Origin: an uncultured Gammaproteobacteria bacterium
GTDB taxonomy: Bacteria > Pseudomonadota > Gammaproteobacteria > Coxiellales > Coxiellaceae
DNA length: 64,000 bases
Direction: 5' to 3'
NCBI GenBank assembly: GCA_902581285.1
Contig: CACHNP010000002.1
Coordinates: 26,913 to 90,912, forward strand
Shown here: in pieces, positions 29,420 to 40,100 of the stretch
Position numbering within the stretch: position 1 is the stretch's first letter
Layout of the letters: the number at the start of each line of letters is the position of its first letter
Position numbers and translations under genes: made by a program
Notes under the pieces: generated by a model
The model's database searches: none
Told to the model about the DNA's origin: nothing
The model's input: only the letters and a program-made list of their open reading frames with translations

Positions 29420-30183
29420 TAGATTCACATTGTCATTTGGACCTGTTGGATTTGGATCGTCTTGGGCTTTCATTAGATGAAATTGTTGCCTCCGCTAAAG
29501 CGATAGGCGTTGATCGAATGTTAACAATAGGTATTAATTTATCGGATGCTCAGCGTGTGATTGATATTGCTAATCGTTATGAGGGTGTATATAGCTCCGT
29601 TGGCTTACACCCGAGTGAAAAGGTATCGATTGAACCCGTTGAAAGTGATTATCTGTGTTTGGCAACCAACCCAAAGGTTGTGGCGATTGGTGAAATGGGA
29701 CTTGATTATTACTACAATAAGGACGGATTGGATGTGCAACGCGATCGTTTTCGCTGTCAAATACGAGTCGCTAGACAGTGTCAAAAACCCATTATTGTAC
29801 ACACGCGTGATGCGGTTGAGCATACCATGCAAATTATGAGCGAAGAAAAGGCAACGGAGTGTGGTGGTGTGATGCATTGTTTCACTGAAGGCATTGAGCT
29901 GGCGCGTTTCGCTTTGGATTTGGGTTTTTATATTTCTTTTTCAGGCATCGTGACATTTAAAAACGCAAAAAATGTTCAAGCTGTGGCGAAAGAGGTTCCG
30001 CTAGACAGAATATTGATAGAAACGGATTCGCCATATTTAACCCCTGTTCCTCTTCGTGGAAAGCCCAACAAGCCTGAGTATGTTCGTTTTGTTGCGGAGT
30101 ATTTAGCCCAGCTGAAGGGGGTTTCTTATGATGAGGTGTGTTCTCAAACCACGCGCAATTTTAACAGGTTGTTTAAGCTTTGA
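29413..30183 (+). CDS. TatD-family metal-dependent hydrolase (YcfH-like)
   Basis: A TIM-barrel metallohydrolase, 256 residues, with the metal ligands SHCHLD, GEMGLDYYY, HTRDA, MHCFTE and ETDSPYLTPVP. Family members include 3'-5' DNases and D-aminoacyl-tRNA deacylase-like proteins; the position after holB matches E. coli ycfH. GTG start overlapping holB. A terminator follows at 30261. Confidence 0.93.
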   Translation: MLIDSHCHLDLLDLDRLGLSLDEIVASAKAIGVDRMLTIGINLSDAQRVIDIANRYEGVYSSVGLHPSEKVSIEPVESDYLCLATNPKVVAIGEMGLDYYYNKDGLDVQRDRFRCQIRVARQCQKPIIVHTRDAVEHTMQIMSEEKATECGGVMHCFTEGIELARFALDLGFYISFSGIVTFKNAKNVQAVAKEVPLDRILIETDSPYLTPVPLRGKPNKPEYVRFVAEYLAQLKGVSYDEVCSQTTRNFNRLFKL

Positions 30184-30260
30184 TTTTAAGTTCTGAGTGA
30201 TAACTGGCGCTTGAGTTTACTGCTGTGTGTCTTTAGGTCAATTATGTGTGTGATTTAAAA

Positions 30261-30288
30261 GAAAGCCTGCTTTAGCAGGCTTTCTTTT
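30261..30288. terminator. bidirectional terminator between tatD and glutamine synthetase
   Basis: A perfect 10-bp stem, GAAAGCCTGC/GCAGGCTTTC with loop TTTA, followed by TTTT on both strands. It lies between the convergent tatD and glutamine synthetase genes and can serve both. Confidence 0.85.
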
Positions 30289-30294
30289 GTTTGT

Positions 30295-31368
30295 TTACTT
30301 GACTGTCTTATTGCTGTTGATTTCAGCATGACAGATGGTTGTAATCAGCATGGCTGATACTTCATAGGGGTCTGCATTCGCGCCTGGGCGTCTGTCTTCA
30401 ATGTAGCCATAGCCGTCTTGTGCCACCGCTTGCGGAATGCGAATAGACGCTCCGCGGTCAGAAACACCGTGGCTAAATTGATTTATGTGAGCGGTTTCGT
30501 GCTGTCCGGTGAGTCTTTCTGATAACCCATGGCCGTACACAGTAATATGTTCGTGGTGTTTTTTCGAAAGCGCTTCAATGGCATCTTCGATTGCTTTAGC
30601 TCCGGTTTCTTTATTTCGCATTGCAGCGGTTGAAAAATTGGTGTGTTTCCCAGCGCCATTCCAGTCTCCTTTAACGGGTTTAGGGTCTAATGTTGCGGTG
30701 ATGTTGTATTCTTCACCAATTCGGTAAAGAAGCCAGCGAGCAAACCAGAGGTGATCACTGATGGTCAGTGTGTCAGCCGATTCACCTTCGATGCCGCGGT
30801 AACCCACTTGAAATTCCCATTGGCCTGGCATCACTTCGGCATTGATACCGTAAAGCATCAAGCCAGCCTCTAAGCACGCTTGAGTGTGATCTTGAACTAG
30901 TTCTCTACCAAACACTTCGTCAGCACCAACACCGCAGTAAAATGGGCCTTGTGGAGCAGGGTAACCATTGTCGGGCCAGCCCAGTGGCGTGTTTCCCTGA
31001 AATAAGGTGTATTCTTGCTCAAACCCAACCCAGGCATCGGCTTTATCAGCACCTTGTTCGAGTAGTTGACGCAGTTTGCTTCGAGTGTTTGTTTTATGAG
31101 GCGTGTGATCTGGGTTATAAACCTCACACAAAACTAAGTAACTTTCATTGGGCAATAACGGGTTTCTAATGAAATTAACCGGCTTGAGAATGAGGTCTGA
31201 GTAGCGGCCTTCTGCTTGGTAGGTTGATGAGCCATCAAAGCCCCACTCCGGGAAATCCTTCAGTTGCATACCGTCTTGACTTGAGTTAGGCAGTATTCGA
31301 GTTTTTGATCGCAGTTTTTTTGTGGGCTTTGCTCCATCGAGCCAGATATAAGTTGCTTGTGCTAGCAT
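30295..31368 (-). CDS. type II (eukaryote-like) glutamine synthetase
   Basis: ATP-dependent synthesis of glutamine from glutamate and ammonia. At 357 residues it has the short GSII architecture, not the roughly 470-residue GSI: YIWLDG near the start, WGFDGSSTYQAEGRYSDLILKP, WVGFEQEYTLF, NAEVMPGQWEFQVG, GAGKHTNFST and RGASIRIP. The ATG at 31368 has AAGGA upstream. GSII is known from eukaryotes and from some bacteria (rhizobia, Frankia, Streptomyces, some others). It is not next to ntrBC or other nitrogen genes. GSII lacks the GSI adenylylation site, so control would be different. Confidence 0.93.
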   Translation of the reverse strand: MLAQATYIWLDGAKPTKKLRSKTRILPNSSQDGMQLKDFPEWGFDGSSTYQAEGRYSDLILKPVNFIRNPLLPNESYLVLCEVYNPDHTPHKTNTRSKLRQLLEQGADKADAWVGFEQEYTLFQGNTPLGWPDNGYPAPQGPFYCGVGADEVFGRELVQDHTQACLEAGLMLYGINAEVMPGQWEFQVGYRGIEGESADTLTISDHLWFARWLLYRIGEEYNITATLDPKPVKGDWNGAGKHTNFSTAAMRNKETGAKAIEDAIEALSKKHHEHITVYGHGLSERLTGQHETAHINQFSHGVSDRGASIRIPQAVAQDGYGYIEDRRPGANADPYEVSAMLITTICHAEINSNKTVK

Positions 31369-31423
31369 GATTGATGTCCTTGTTAATAAAAATACCAATT
31401 ATTACTTAGCAACTTGATATGCG

Positions 31424-32008
31424 TCAACCTTTAATTTCATGACTAGGGATGTGAAGCGTAAAACGTTCTACATCGTGTAGTTGGCCTTGAAATAAACGGC
31501 TCTTGATTAGTGTTTTATCGAAAACAAACCGATTTTTTTTTAATACGTGAATCGAGGCATGGTTGGATTTTGTTGTCAGGGCGAAAAAGTGGTTTCGTTC
31601 CATTTGGTTTTGAGCGTATGCTAGGACTTTTTTAATAGCCAGTTGGGTGATGCCTTTCGACCAGTGGTCTTTGTGTAAGTCATAACAAAGCTCAAGTTGG
31701 CTCTGGTCACGCTCGTAAAATCCGATAGCCCCAATCATGGTGTTTGTTTTTGATTCAGCAATAGCCCAGTAGATGCCTTTTTGTTCGTAAAATAGATTTC
31801 GACAATAGAGAATCTCATTTTTAGCTTGTTCTATGTTTTGGGGGATATCGGCAAGAATGTGTTTGTATACGGCGGGGTGGTTGTAATAGGTGAGAAAATC
31901 CAATGTGTCAGAAACTGCTTGTTCTCTTAAATGGTAGTTTTCATTAAGCTTAATTTGGGGGAAAGGGAGCTGGTAGCCTGGTTTTTGACCATTTCCTTGG
32001 ATTGTCAT
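31424..32008 (-). CDS. GNAT-family N-acetyltransferase
   Basis: A 194-residue RimJ/RimL-type acetyltransferase. The core fold is visible from YWAIAESKTNTMIGAIGFYERD through LCYDLHKDHWSKGITQLAIKKVLAYA (the acetyl-CoA loop is a poor Q/RxxGxG/A match) to ALTTKSNHASIHVLKKNRFVFD. Substrate unknown. It is upstream of the glutamine synthetase on the same strand, 55 bases away. Confidence 0.85.
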   Translation of the reverse strand: MTIQGNGQKPGYQLPFPQIKLNENYHLREQAVSDTLDFLTYYNHPAVYKHILADIPQNIEQAKNEILYCRNLFYEQKGIYWAIAESKTNTMIGAIGFYERDQSQLELCYDLHKDHWSKGITQLAIKKVLAYAQNQMERNHFFALTTKSNHASIHVLKKNRFVFDKTLIKSRLFQGQLHDVERFTLHIPSHEIKG

Positions 32009-32094
32009 GGAAAACTACCTTAAAAAAATATTTCTTAACTTATCACTAATGATAACTTTTTGGCAAAAATAGGCAAGTTATTTTGCTTTTTTGA

Positions 32095-32115
32095 TTTGAC
32101 TTGCTTTGAGTCAAA
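32095..32115. promoter_or_regulatory. inverted repeat in the recJ/GNAT divergent region
   Basis: TTTGACT and AGTCAAA form a perfect 7-bp inverted repeat with 7 bases between, 86 bases upstream of the GNAT start and 170 upstream of recJ. The size and spacing suit a dimeric regulator. No match to a known operator is claimed. Confidence 0.3.
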
Positions 32116-32285
32116 ATAATTTACAAAATGCGGGAAAAGCCTGCTTGATTTTTTTTTATTTAGAGTTAGAATTAAGTAAGAGAATGATTACTCAACATAT
32201 TATTTTTTAACTGCTTTCACATCACCACAAAACCATAGGGATGTTTTTTTATATAGGTTTTGCTTATTAAGCCAAGGGACTTGTT

Positions 32286-34019
32286 ATGTCTAAACGCATT
32301 GTTCGTCGAGAGAACTTTGAACAATCAGTCGAGCTAGAGGATTTACCTCTTTTGCTTCAGCGTATTTATGCGCACAGAGAAATCACTTCCAAACAACAGC
32401 TTTCAAGAGAGCTCACTCATTTATTGCCATTCAATCTTTTGAAAAACATTGATCAGGCGGTGGCTTTGTTGGTCAGTGCCGTGGTTGAGCAAAAGAAAAT
32501 TATTATTATTGGAGATTTTGACGCCGATGGTGCGACCAGCACTACATTGGCTGTTAAGGCGCTCCGGGCTTTTGGTGCTCAGCATGTTGACTATCTAGTT
32601 CCGAACCGTTTTGAATACGGTTATGGTTTGACACCAGAAATCGTTGAAGTTGCTAAGAAACGGCAACCGGATTTGATTATCACAGTGGATAATGGGATTT
32701 CCAGCCTGGCTGGTGTTAAAGTGGCGCAAGACGCTGGCATTGAGGTCTTGGTAACGGATCATCATTTGCCTGGTGATTACGTTCCTGAGTGCGTGATTGT
32801 GAATCCCAATCAAAAAGGGGGCAGCTTTCCCAGTAAATCAATGGCTGGTGTGGGCGTCATTTTCTATGTGATGTTAGCTTTACGATCAGGTCTTAAGGAG
32901 CAAGGCTGGTTTGAACAGAGCGGAGTTACCATTCCTAATATGGCACGTTACCTTGATCTGGTTGCCTTAGGTACTGTGGCAGATGTGGTTCCATTGGATC
33001 AGAATAATCGGATTTTGGTTCATCATGGACTGTGTCGTATTCGTGCTGGAAAAGCATCGGTTGGTATAAAAGCACTGATTCAAATCAGTGGTCGTCAGTA
33101 CAAACAAATCAAAGCTTCTGACTTGGGGTACATTATTGGCCCGAGGTTGAATGCTGCCGGTCGGTTGGATGATATGTCACGAGGAGTCAACTGCCTGTTA
33201 TCTGATGACTACAACCACTCATTACAGATAGCAGAAAGTTTAAATGAGTTGAATGTTGAGAGACGTGCTTTAGAAATGCAGATGCAAACAGAGGCTTTTA
33301 AGGCTTTGGAGCAGCTTGATAAACGAACCGATCCACTTTTTGGCTTGGCTGTGTATCAGGAGCATTGGCACCAAGGAATCATTGGCCTGTTAGCGGCACG
33401 TTTAAAAGAACGTTATCATTGCCCGGTTATTGCTTTTGCTGAAGAATCAGAAGACTCCATCAAGGGTTCTGCACGTTCTGTATCTGGTATCCATATTCGT
33501 GATGCGTTGGATTTGATTGCTAAACGCCACCCCCATTTGATAGCAAAATTTGGAGGCCATGCCATGGCGGCTGGGCTTTCTATCAAAAAAGCTGATTTTG
33601 AGGAATTTTCGCGGGTTTTTAATGAAACCATTACTGAGCTTGCCAGTAACGAGCGATTAGAGGCATTTGTTTATACGGATGGTGAACTAACAGTTGAACA
33701 TTTTAATCTAGAAACGGCAAATTTGTTAAGGCGAAGTGGGCCTTGGGGGCAAGGTTTCCCTGAGCCTTTATTTGACGGCCATTTTTCAGTGATTGAACAG
33801 AAACTGGTTGGGCAAAATCATCTCAAATTGCTATTGATGTCACCGGATTGCGACTATTGCTTGGATGCGATTGCATTTAATGTTGATACAACCGTTTGGC
33901 CGAATGAAAACTGCACCACTATACAGGCAGCTTATCGTCTTGATGTCAATTTTTATCGTGGCCGCGAGAAACTCCAATTGTTGGTCGAAGAATTTTCCCC
34001 TTTAGCTGAAGCTGAATGA
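32286..34019 (+). CDS. recJ: single-stranded-DNA exonuclease RecJ
   Basis: 5'-3' exonuclease of recombination and mismatch repair, 577 residues as in E. coli. The DHH-family metal motifs are all visible: DFDADG (residues 77-82), DNG (135-137) and TDHH (157-160); the DHHA1 domain has FGGHAMAAGLSI and the C-terminal OB-like domain follows. Its stop overlaps the ychJ ATG. Confidence 0.96.
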   Translation: MSKRIVRRENFEQSVELEDLPLLLQRIYAHREITSKQQLSRELTHLLPFNLLKNIDQAVALLVSAVVEQKKIIIIGDFDADGATSTTLAVKALRAFGAQHVDYLVPNRFEYGYGLTPEIVEVAKKRQPDLIITVDNGISSLAGVKVAQDAGIEVLVTDHHLPGDYVPECVIVNPNQKGGSFPSKSMAGVGVIFYVMLALRSGLKEQGWFEQSGVTIPNMARYLDLVALGTVADVVPLDQNNRILVHHGLCRIRAGKASVGIKALIQISGRQYKQIKASDLGYIIGPRLNAAGRLDDMSRGVNCLLSDDYNHSLQIAESLNELNVERRALEMQMQTEAFKALEQLDKRTDPLFGLAVYQEHWHQGIIGLLAARLKERYHCPVIAFAEESEDSIKGSARSVSGIHIRDALDLIAKRHPHLIAKFGGHAMAAGLSIKKADFEEFSRVFNETITELASNERLEAFVYTDGELTVEHFNLETANLLRRSGPWGQGFPEPLFDGHFSVIEQKLVGQNHLKLLLMSPDCDYCLDAIAFNVDTTVWPNENCTTIQAAYRLDVNFYRGREKLQLLVEEFSPLAEAE

Positions 34020-34498
34020 GGGCATGTTATTGCGGCTCATCACTGGCCTTTAATTTTTGCTGTCAGCCAGTTATCAAGTCAATTAAAAAGGCCGAAACAG
34101 CGGAGCAACTGATGCGCTCTCGTTATACGGCTTTTGTCATTCATGATATCTCTTATATACAAAAGACGGTGGCAGGCGATGCCGCTGTTATGTTTTCATT
34201 TGATGATGCGTTAAGTTGGTCGCACGCGGTGGATTGGGAAGAGCTTCAGGTATTAAGGCATCAATTGCTGAGTCAGCAAAGGGCCTACGTTTGTTTTAAA
34301 GTGTTTATGCGTGAGAACGGTGTTGGGCTTTGTCTTTATGAGAAAAGTGAATTTAAACTCATACAAGGACTTTGGTATTACACTGGAGCTTTGAGTCATT
34401 GCGTGGATGCCAAAGCTTACAGGGATAAAAAACAGGTTACTAAAAATGATTTGTGTCCATGTCAGAGTGGGCGGCGATTCAAGCACTGTTGTTGGTGA
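34016..34498 (+). CDS. ychJ: YchJ-family protein with SEC-C zinc motifs (UPF0225)
   Basis: A 160-residue protein with Cys-rich SEC-C-like motifs at both ends: CYCGSSLAFNFCC and CPCQSGRRFKHCCW. The middle (AEQLMRSRYTAFVIHDISYI) matches YchJ. Function unknown; the ends probably bind zinc. The ATG at 34016 overlaps the recJ stop. Confidence 0.92.
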   Translation: MRACYCGSSLAFNFCCQPVIKSIKKAETAEQLMRSRYTAFVIHDISYIQKTVAGDAAVMFSFDDALSWSHAVDWEELQVLRHQLLSQQRAYVCFKVFMRENGVGLCLYEKSEFKLIQGLWYYTGALSHCVDAKAYRDKKQVTKNDLCPCQSGRRFKHCCW

Positions 34499-34799
34499 TT
34501 GTTTTCATTCGGGGTGCTCATTTTACACTTTTCTATCGTAGCTAAAAAAATAGGGTCTCATGATTTCTGGGTGTGATAAAAGTTAGTTTGCTCAAAAAAA
34601 AGAACAAGCTGGGCTCGCTGTGCTCTTTTTTGTAATAAACAGAACAATGTACATTAACTAAAAAGTAAATGCGTTAGTATTTAACTACGTCCTTTAATGG
34701 CTAAAATTATATAGGTATAATAATCTTTCTGGTGTTTTGTGTTTTTTTTTTGTCTTTTACTTAGTGGCTAAGTTTTATGGCATAACTAGGGAGGCCGAT
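34499..34799. other. intergenic region with possible terminator and promoter
   Basis: About 300 bases without a gene. An imperfect hairpin with A-rich and T-rich flanks lies at 34594-34631 and may terminate recJ-ychJ. TATAAT at 34716-34721, with a weak -35 (TTTAAT) 17 bases upstream, may serve the secreted-protein gene at 34800. Confidence 0.35.
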
Positions 34800-35255
34800 A
34801 TGAGGCGTTTTTTACTCTGTTTGATGATGTGTGTTCTTCCATTTGGGCTGTTGTATGCAAAATCCGGTGATTTTACCTTACAGTTTAATCACATTAATGC
34901 GGTTCGTGAAGACGGATTACCGGATTTTAATTCGAATGATAATGCGTATTGCATTGCACAATACCAATCTCGTTTTATTAATGAACTGGCATCCGTGCAT
35001 TATCAAATTGATTCACAACATTCGTACCAAACCAGTCAAGCGCATTACCTAAATCAGAATATTGCACTGTATCCTGAAGGTCTTACTGATCGTTATAATT
35101 TTATCAGTGATGATGTTGGGTCGTTGCACCAGCAGAATGTGATTCGCTTGATTATGAGTGTTGATAAGAATTTCAAATTAGCTCATGGGTGGGTTATGTT
35201 CAAGACTGCAAAAGACTTCAATTGCGTCTTCAGCGGTAAAGCTTCGATTGAATAA
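34800..35255 (+). CDS. small secreted protein of unknown function
   Basis: A 151-residue protein from the ATG at 34800, which has GGGAGG upstream. A classic signal peptide (MRRFLLCLMMCVLPFGLLYA) precedes a mature domain of about 130 residues with two Cys (NAYCIAQYQ and FNCVFSG) that could form a disulfide in the periplasm. I do not recognise the family. Confidence 0.75.
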   Translation: MRRFLLCLMMCVLPFGLLYAKSGDFTLQFNHINAVREDGLPDFNSNDNAYCIAQYQSRFINELASVHYQIDSQHSYQTSQAHYLNQNIALYPEGLTDRYNFISDDVGSLHQQNVIRLIMSVDKNFKLAHGWVMFKTAKDFNCVFSGKASIE

Positions 35256-35335
35256 CCGCTAGAGGCCATTATAATATCTTTCTCTGATCGCGCTTTTCTT
35301 TGAAGTGAGAAAAATCTAAAAACAGCTTACTGCGT

Positions 35336-35364
35336 TTGTTTTGGTTCATTTATTGTACTATAAT
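35336..35364 (+). promoter_or_regulatory. sigma-70-like promoter of the 170-residue gene
   Basis: TTGTTT at 35336-35341, a 17-base spacer and a perfect TATAAT at 35359-35364, 34 bases before the ATG at 35398. Confidence 0.45.
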
Positions 35365-35397
35365 TACAGGAGTTAAACTTGTTTTTAGGGAGCAATC

Positions 35398-35910
35398 ATG
35401 TCAGAAAAAAAATCAGGTCTTTCAGGACTGAAAGAATCATTGGGTCTTGGTAAAATCATGTCAAAAATATCGGAAGTGGTTGACGGCAAAAAGAGCATGC
35501 CTGAGATGAATGAGGATGATGTCATCGGTTGTCGAATAAAAGAAATGCGTGATGAGCTTGATGCGTTACAGAAAACACATGGCGTTCTGCGTGATCACAT
35601 AAGAAAATTAAGCCAGAGTTTGGCCATGTTGTTAGATGATGTAATAAAAGAGAGGGAAGCTTCGTGCGACTTGGACGATGATATTGCCTCACCTTCAGTG
35701 AATCAAGAAGCAGATACTGAGAGTTCAGAACAGCCGCCGAAAGCGGCTTCAGCAGAAAAAGAGCCGGAAGAGGTGATTGTGCTTGCGAGTGATAGTGCAG
35801 AGGAAACTAAACAAGATGCGATAGACACTAGTGAGCCACCTGAAGAAGCTCAAGAAACTGTTGCTGAAAAAACAGTTAATGCTACTGAAGAACAAAAAAA
35901 AGACAGTTAA
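35398..35910 (+). CDS. acidic coiled-coil protein of unknown function
   Basis: 170 residues. After a short Gly/Ser/Lys start, residues 35-85 look like a coiled coil (IKEMRDELDALQKTHGVL); the last 80 residues are very rich in Glu, Ala, Ser and Asp and are probably disordered. No signal peptide or membrane segment. GGGAG precedes the ATG. Not recognised. Confidence 0.7.
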   Translation: MSEKKSGLSGLKESLGLGKIMSKISEVVDGKKSMPEMNEDDVIGCRIKEMRDELDALQKTHGVLRDHIRKLSQSLAMLLDDVIKEREASCDLDDDIASPSVNQEADTESSEQPPKAASAEKEPEEVIVLASDSAEETKQDAIDTSEPPEEAQETVAEKTVNATEEQKKDS

Positions 35911-36058
35911 ATTCAGGTCACTGAATGCTGATGCTATTGTAAAAAAACCAGCTGCTTTAGTTTAAATCTCTGTCAGTTAACGTTATTTTGTTGGATAATC
36001 AAAACAAAATTAGGTAAGCTAATCTAGTCTCAATCAACTTAAACAAGGTGAGTGACTC

Positions 36059-37132
36059 ATGAGAAACGGTATTTTTTTCAGTTCCATTACTGCGTGTCTG
36101 CTGTTTGCATTGTCTGGCTGCAGTGGCTCCAAAAAAACGGCTGGCTTCACTCCTGGCCCAGTGAAAGTGGGTGTCATAACGATGTGTCCTAAAACGGTGC
36201 CTGTGATTGCGACCACGGATGCGACAGCCGAGGCTGGTACTTACAACATCAAAGTGAAAAACACGCAGCCGAACCTTAAATTAGAAAAAATAGAGGTAAA
36301 AACTGATGATACTGTCAAAAAAGACCAGGTGTTATTTGAGTTATCTGATGATGGTCTAAGTAAACAAAAGCTGGACGCGGCGATAGAGAATTATAAAAAA
36401 GCGTTGACCACTTACAATGCCGAGCTCAAGTTGCCAAAAAACTCGGTTTCCGTAATTGACTTACAACAAGCAAAAGCCGCGGTGTTGACGGCACAGCAAC
36501 AGCAAACTATGGCTCAACAGCAGTTTGATTATTTACAGGTGAAATCGCCTGTTGATGGGAAAATTGAAGACATACCAGACGGCCTCAAACCTAATCAAAC
36601 GGTCAACTCGCAAACGATGCTAGGTGTTGTATTTTCGTCCGATATGCGAGTCGATTATAAGCTGCCTGGGAAATGGGTCTATCACGCAGCTAACGACCAA
36701 GAAGTCAGTGTGTACCGAGATGATCAGCTGGTTGCGAACGGCTCTGTTGCGACAGTGTCTCATCGGTTAACGGACAATTTTTTTAATGTTTCCGCGCGTG
36801 TCAAAGGGGATAAAGCGTTAGTTCCAGGAGAGTGGTTGACGGTAAAGCAAAATATTATGAGCAGAACGGGTGTCTATTTGGTCCCGAGTTTGGCGGTGGT
36901 GCCAGATGGGCAGAGTGATAGTGTGTTTGTTGTGGCTGCAAAGAAAACTAAGGATAACCACTCTTCGGTTATCGCTCAACAGATTCAGGTTTCTGTTGGT
37001 AATGAAAAACGGGGTGATATGGAAGAAATTCTCAGCGGGTTACGACCCGGCGATAAAGTCATCGTTGCAGGTGCGTCTCAGTTACAAGATCAGTCCCCGA
37101 TTAAAGTCGTCACTACTAAAGGTTGTGAATAA
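36059..37132 (+). CDS. RND efflux periplasmic adaptor lipoprotein
   Basis: Membrane-fusion protein of a tripartite pump. A signal peptide with lipobox (LFALSGCSG, Cys about residue 21) indicates lipid anchoring. It then has the split biotinyl-lipoyl domain, a short alpha hairpin (about 100-145), a beta barrel and a membrane-proximal domain. 357 residues. The stop shares a base with the next ATG, so it is coupled with the pump gene. No outer-membrane channel gene is nearby, so a TolC encoded elsewhere is presumably used. Substrate unknown. Confidence 0.92.
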   Translation: MRNGIFFSSITACLLFALSGCSGSKKTAGFTPGPVKVGVITMCPKTVPVIATTDATAEAGTYNIKVKNTQPNLKLEKIEVKTDDTVKKDQVLFELSDDGLSKQKLDAAIENYKKALTTYNAELKLPKNSVSVIDLQQAKAAVLTAQQQQTMAQQQFDYLQVKSPVDGKIEDIPDGLKPNQTVNSQTMLGVVFSSDMRVDYKLPGKWVYHAANDQEVSVYRDDQLVANGSVATVSHRLTDNFFNVSARVKGDKALVPGEWLTVKQNIMSRTGVYLVPSLAVVPDGQSDSVFVVAAKKTKDNHSSVIAQQIQVSVGNEKRGDMEEILSGLRPGDKVIVAGASQLQDQSPIKVVTTKGCE

Positions 37133-40100
37133 TGAAATTATCTGAAATCTGTATTCGAAGGCCGGTTTTTGCCACTGTACTCAGTTTGATACTAATCATT
37201 GTTGGGATATTAGGTTACAGTCGCCTAGCGACTCGGTTTTTGCCTGATTATCAGCGGAAAATTGTGAACATTCAAACTAATTATTCAGGCGCCAGCGCTG
37301 CGGTCATTGAAAGATCCATCACGACACCAATTGAACAGGAGCTCAGCGGTATTCCTGGGGTGGCACACGTGCTATCAGTGAGTCAACAAGGCGTTAGCTT
37401 GATCCGAGTCAAGCTTGATCAGAGCGCAAATTACGATAGGGTGCTGAACACCATTCAGTCTCGCGTCAATTTAGCACGTAACAGGCTGCCTAGTGATTTG
37501 CAAACCTCGCCAATGATTTCGAAAGGTTTTGCTGAGATGCCCGTGATGCTTATTGCGATATACCGGCCAGGCTGGTCGACCAGGCAGGTGCAGGATTACG
37601 TCGATAGAAACATTGTGAATTCTTTGAGCCAATTGCCAGGCGTTGCAAATGTTGGTGCTTTTGGTGCGGCTCCTTACGCCATGGTGATTACACTAGACCC
37701 ATATAAGGTTCAGCAGTACGGTTTGTCATTGCAGGCTATTAGTCAGGCGATATCAGACAGCTCCAAAACCTCTCCAGCAGGTGAGGTTAAAGGGAACTTG
37801 ATTAATGTACCGATTGACATCAAAAACCCACTTAATACGGTACAGCAGTTCAATTCAATTATTGTGGGTGTTTCGAAGACAAACCAAACGCCAATTCACT
37901 TGCGTGACATTGCAATGGTAAAGAAAACGGGATTTTCTCAATCATCGACCGTTACAACTTATGACGGTAAGCCGTGTGTGGGAATTGAGATTTCAACGTC
38001 ATCTGATAGTAATGAAATTGCGGTGGCACAGTCGATTCGAAAACTAATGGCACAGAAAACAGCTAACACGGATTTTCAATTTCGTGTTTATGCTGACATG
38101 ACTAAGTTTATGAAAGCCAGTATCCAGGAAGTTTATCATTCGATTTTAATTTCGGTCCTGTGTGTGATAGCTGTGGTGTTCTTGTTTTTAGCCACGTTGA
38201 GATCGGTAATTATACCGATTGTTACCATTCCAATTTGTTTGATCGCTGCGATGGGAGTGATGTTTGTCTTTGGTTTTTCGATTAATATGATCACCTTAAT
38301 TGCTTTGGTTCTGTGTATCGGCTTGGTTGTTGATGATGCGATTGTGGTTTTGGAGAATATTTATCGCCATGTTCAGGATGGCTTGCCACCAAAGGAAGCA
38401 GCAATAAAAGGCAGTTCTGAAATCACGTTTGCAGTGATTGTTATGACGTTAACCTTGGTTGCAGTTTATGCTCCATTTGGGTTTTTGTCAGGTGTAATGG
38501 CGGCCTTTTTAACGCCTTTTGCGTTCACATTGGCCGGCGCTGTTTTGATATCGGGTTTTGTATCGTTAACACTATCTCCCATGATGTGTTCTAAATTATT
38601 GCGCCCGATGCAGGAAAAACCACGTGGTTATCAAGCGTGGAGTCACCGCGTGCTCGAGTCTTTGAGCCGATTTTATCAACGTGTTTTGGCAAAAGTGTTA
38701 CGCATTCGTTGGTTTGTTATTCTGTTCACCATTGCAATGGTGGTGTATGGTTTTATGAGTATAAAATCAATCCCAATGGAGGCATCACCCAGTGAGGATG
38801 TCGGGTTTATTATGACGGTGTATAATGCGCAAAATAACGAAAGTGTCGATCATATACATTCGCAACTGAACAAGATCATCAATTTGATTTCAGATGACAA
38901 AAAGATAAATAAGGACATTTCATACAAGGTCTCGTTTGCTATGGGGGCAAGAGCACACGGTAGTTCAAATAAGGTCTTTATTGGTCTGGTTCCTTGGTCT
39001 CAGCGCTCACAGTCCTCTAAAGAGATAGCCGCCGATATCAATAAGAGCTTAATGAGACAAGTTGGGCTCAATGCGCGAGCGGTTGCGCTTGGTGGAGCGG
39101 GTCACGGAACAGACGGCTTGAAATTCACTTTGACGTCATCAGAAAGCTACGATGCATTGTATAAGAAGGCCCAGCAATTTAATAAAATGCTGTCTGAGAA
39201 TAAAAAGCTTTATGACTTCTCAATCGATACAACTTATAACAACAGGCAGTATACGGTCACTGTTAATCGAGAAAATGCAAGTCGAAATAACGTCAGTGTT
39301 GCAGCAATCAATTACTTGATTTCAACCTATTACTCAGGCAGTGCAGTGAGCCAGTTTAATGTGGGTGGCCTTGATTATTACGCCTACTTGGTCGCACCAG
39401 CGGATTTTCGTACAGCAATTATAAATCTTAACGATATGAAGATCGCTAACCAAAAAGGCATGATGGTGCCGTTGTCAAACTTAATTACTATAAAGCGTGA
39501 AAACACGCAAAGGGTCTTGCCACACTATGATCACCAGCACTCGGTCACGGTGACCGTGCAGTTACGAGATGGTTATTCCATGGCGAAAGCGATGGGCTTT
39601 ATCAATAAGCAGATAGCATCATCACTGCCTGCCGGCGTGCGTTTCCATTACATGGGTGAGGCCAGTGACACTCAAGATGCCAATTCATCAACCGGTATCC
39701 TTATCCTGATGGCGTTAGCTTTTATCTATTTGATACTGAGTGCTCAATTTGAAAGCTTCCTTGATCCACTCATTATCTTGTCTTCCGTGCCCTTGTGTGT
39801 CATTGTCGCCTTGTTAGCTTTGCGTTTTAGCCCAGGTGGGTCGATTAACTTTTACACTATCGTTGGCTTCATCACTCTTATTGGTTTGATATCCAAGCAT
39901 GGTATCTTAATTACTCAGTTTGCTAATGAACAGCAACGACAGGGGCTCTCTGCGATTGATGCAGTCATTGCCGCAGCTGGCGTTAGGTTGAGACCGATTC
40001 TGATGACAACGGCTGCTATGTGTATGGGGGCTTTGCCATTGTTGTTGGCTGGGGATGCCGGTGCCAATAGTCGTCATCAGATTGGTTTAGTGATCTTTTC

